Below are positions 5,493 through 5,516 of a DNA stretch of 5,516 nt, one piece after another. The stretch is from Desulfobacterales bacterium (lineage in GTDB: Bacteria > Desulfobacterota > DSM-4660 > Desulfatiglandales > Desulfatiglandaceae): positions 1 through 5,516 of the forward strand of contig JAKLQB010000648.1 in NCBI GenBank assembly GCA_022013615.1, in the 5' to 3' direction. The notes under the pieces were generated by a model. It was given only the letters and a program-made list of their open reading frames with translations, had not been told where the DNA came from and ran no database searches. The position numbers and the translations under genes are program-made. Positions within the stretch are counted from its first letter, which is position 1; the number at the start of each line of letters is the position of its first letter.

Positions 5493-5516
5493 TTTGACCC
5501 ATATAAAAGGATAGTG

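Noticed and set aside
1..5516. Mobile element, CRISPR array or integration site
   Set aside because: I found no transposase or integrase coding sequence, no regularly spaced repeats and no paired terminal repeats. The gene decay is the only sign of past rearrangement.

Overview
The window looks like accessory chromosomal DNA from an anaerobic bacterium, most likely of the Desulfobacterota (deltaproteobacterial) type. This is inference. The grounds are moderate GC, strong AAGGAGG-type ribosome binding sites, a flavin oxidoreductase remnant with a cysteine-rich tail, and a Tat-exported DUF362 protein coupled to a large membrane polyferredoxin, a pairing typical of anaerobic respirers. No rRNA, tRNA or other phylogenetic marker is present, so the lineage is not proven.

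Positions 1 to about 1950 form a decaying block. On the minus strand (138-449) lies the C-terminal part of an EamA/DMT-type membrane transporter. Directly abutting it, on the plus strand (about 447-631), is an internal piece of an AhpD-like (carboxymuconolactone decarboxylase family) protein. Next comes an apparently intact flavodoxin-fold NAD(P)H oxidoreductase (737-1333) with a good ribosome binding site. It is followed by an Old Yellow Enzyme-type flavin oxidoreductase (1406-1952) reduced to about half its length by two internal deletions, one of which changes the reading frame. One intact redox gene therefore sits among three broken ones.

Positions 1953-2205 are a leader of about 250 bases with a long inverted repeat and at most very small ORFs. 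It precedes a two-gene operon (2206-4793). The first gene encodes a DUF362 protein with a twin-arginine signal peptide. The second starts inside the first gene's stop codon (GTGA overlap) and encodes a 540-residue membrane iron-sulfur protein that reads as NapH fused to NapG. It has membrane helices with two CxxxCP motifs, two cytoplasmic-type ferredoxin clusters, an internal twin-arginine plus hydrophobic segment, and four further cluster motifs in NapG order. The likely job is to carry electrons from the quinone pool or cytoplasm to the outer face of the inner membrane, with the DUF362 protein as exported partner. No terminal reductase is encoded here, so the final acceptor is unknown.

Positions 4859-5287 on the minus strand encode a small probable lipoprotein with an aromatic-rich core, convergent with the operon. 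The remaining 229 bases (5288-5516) are AT-rich and non-coding. They hold two clean inverted repeats, one centred on a TATAAT-like promoter element for the lipoprotein gene and one with TTGACA in both arms.
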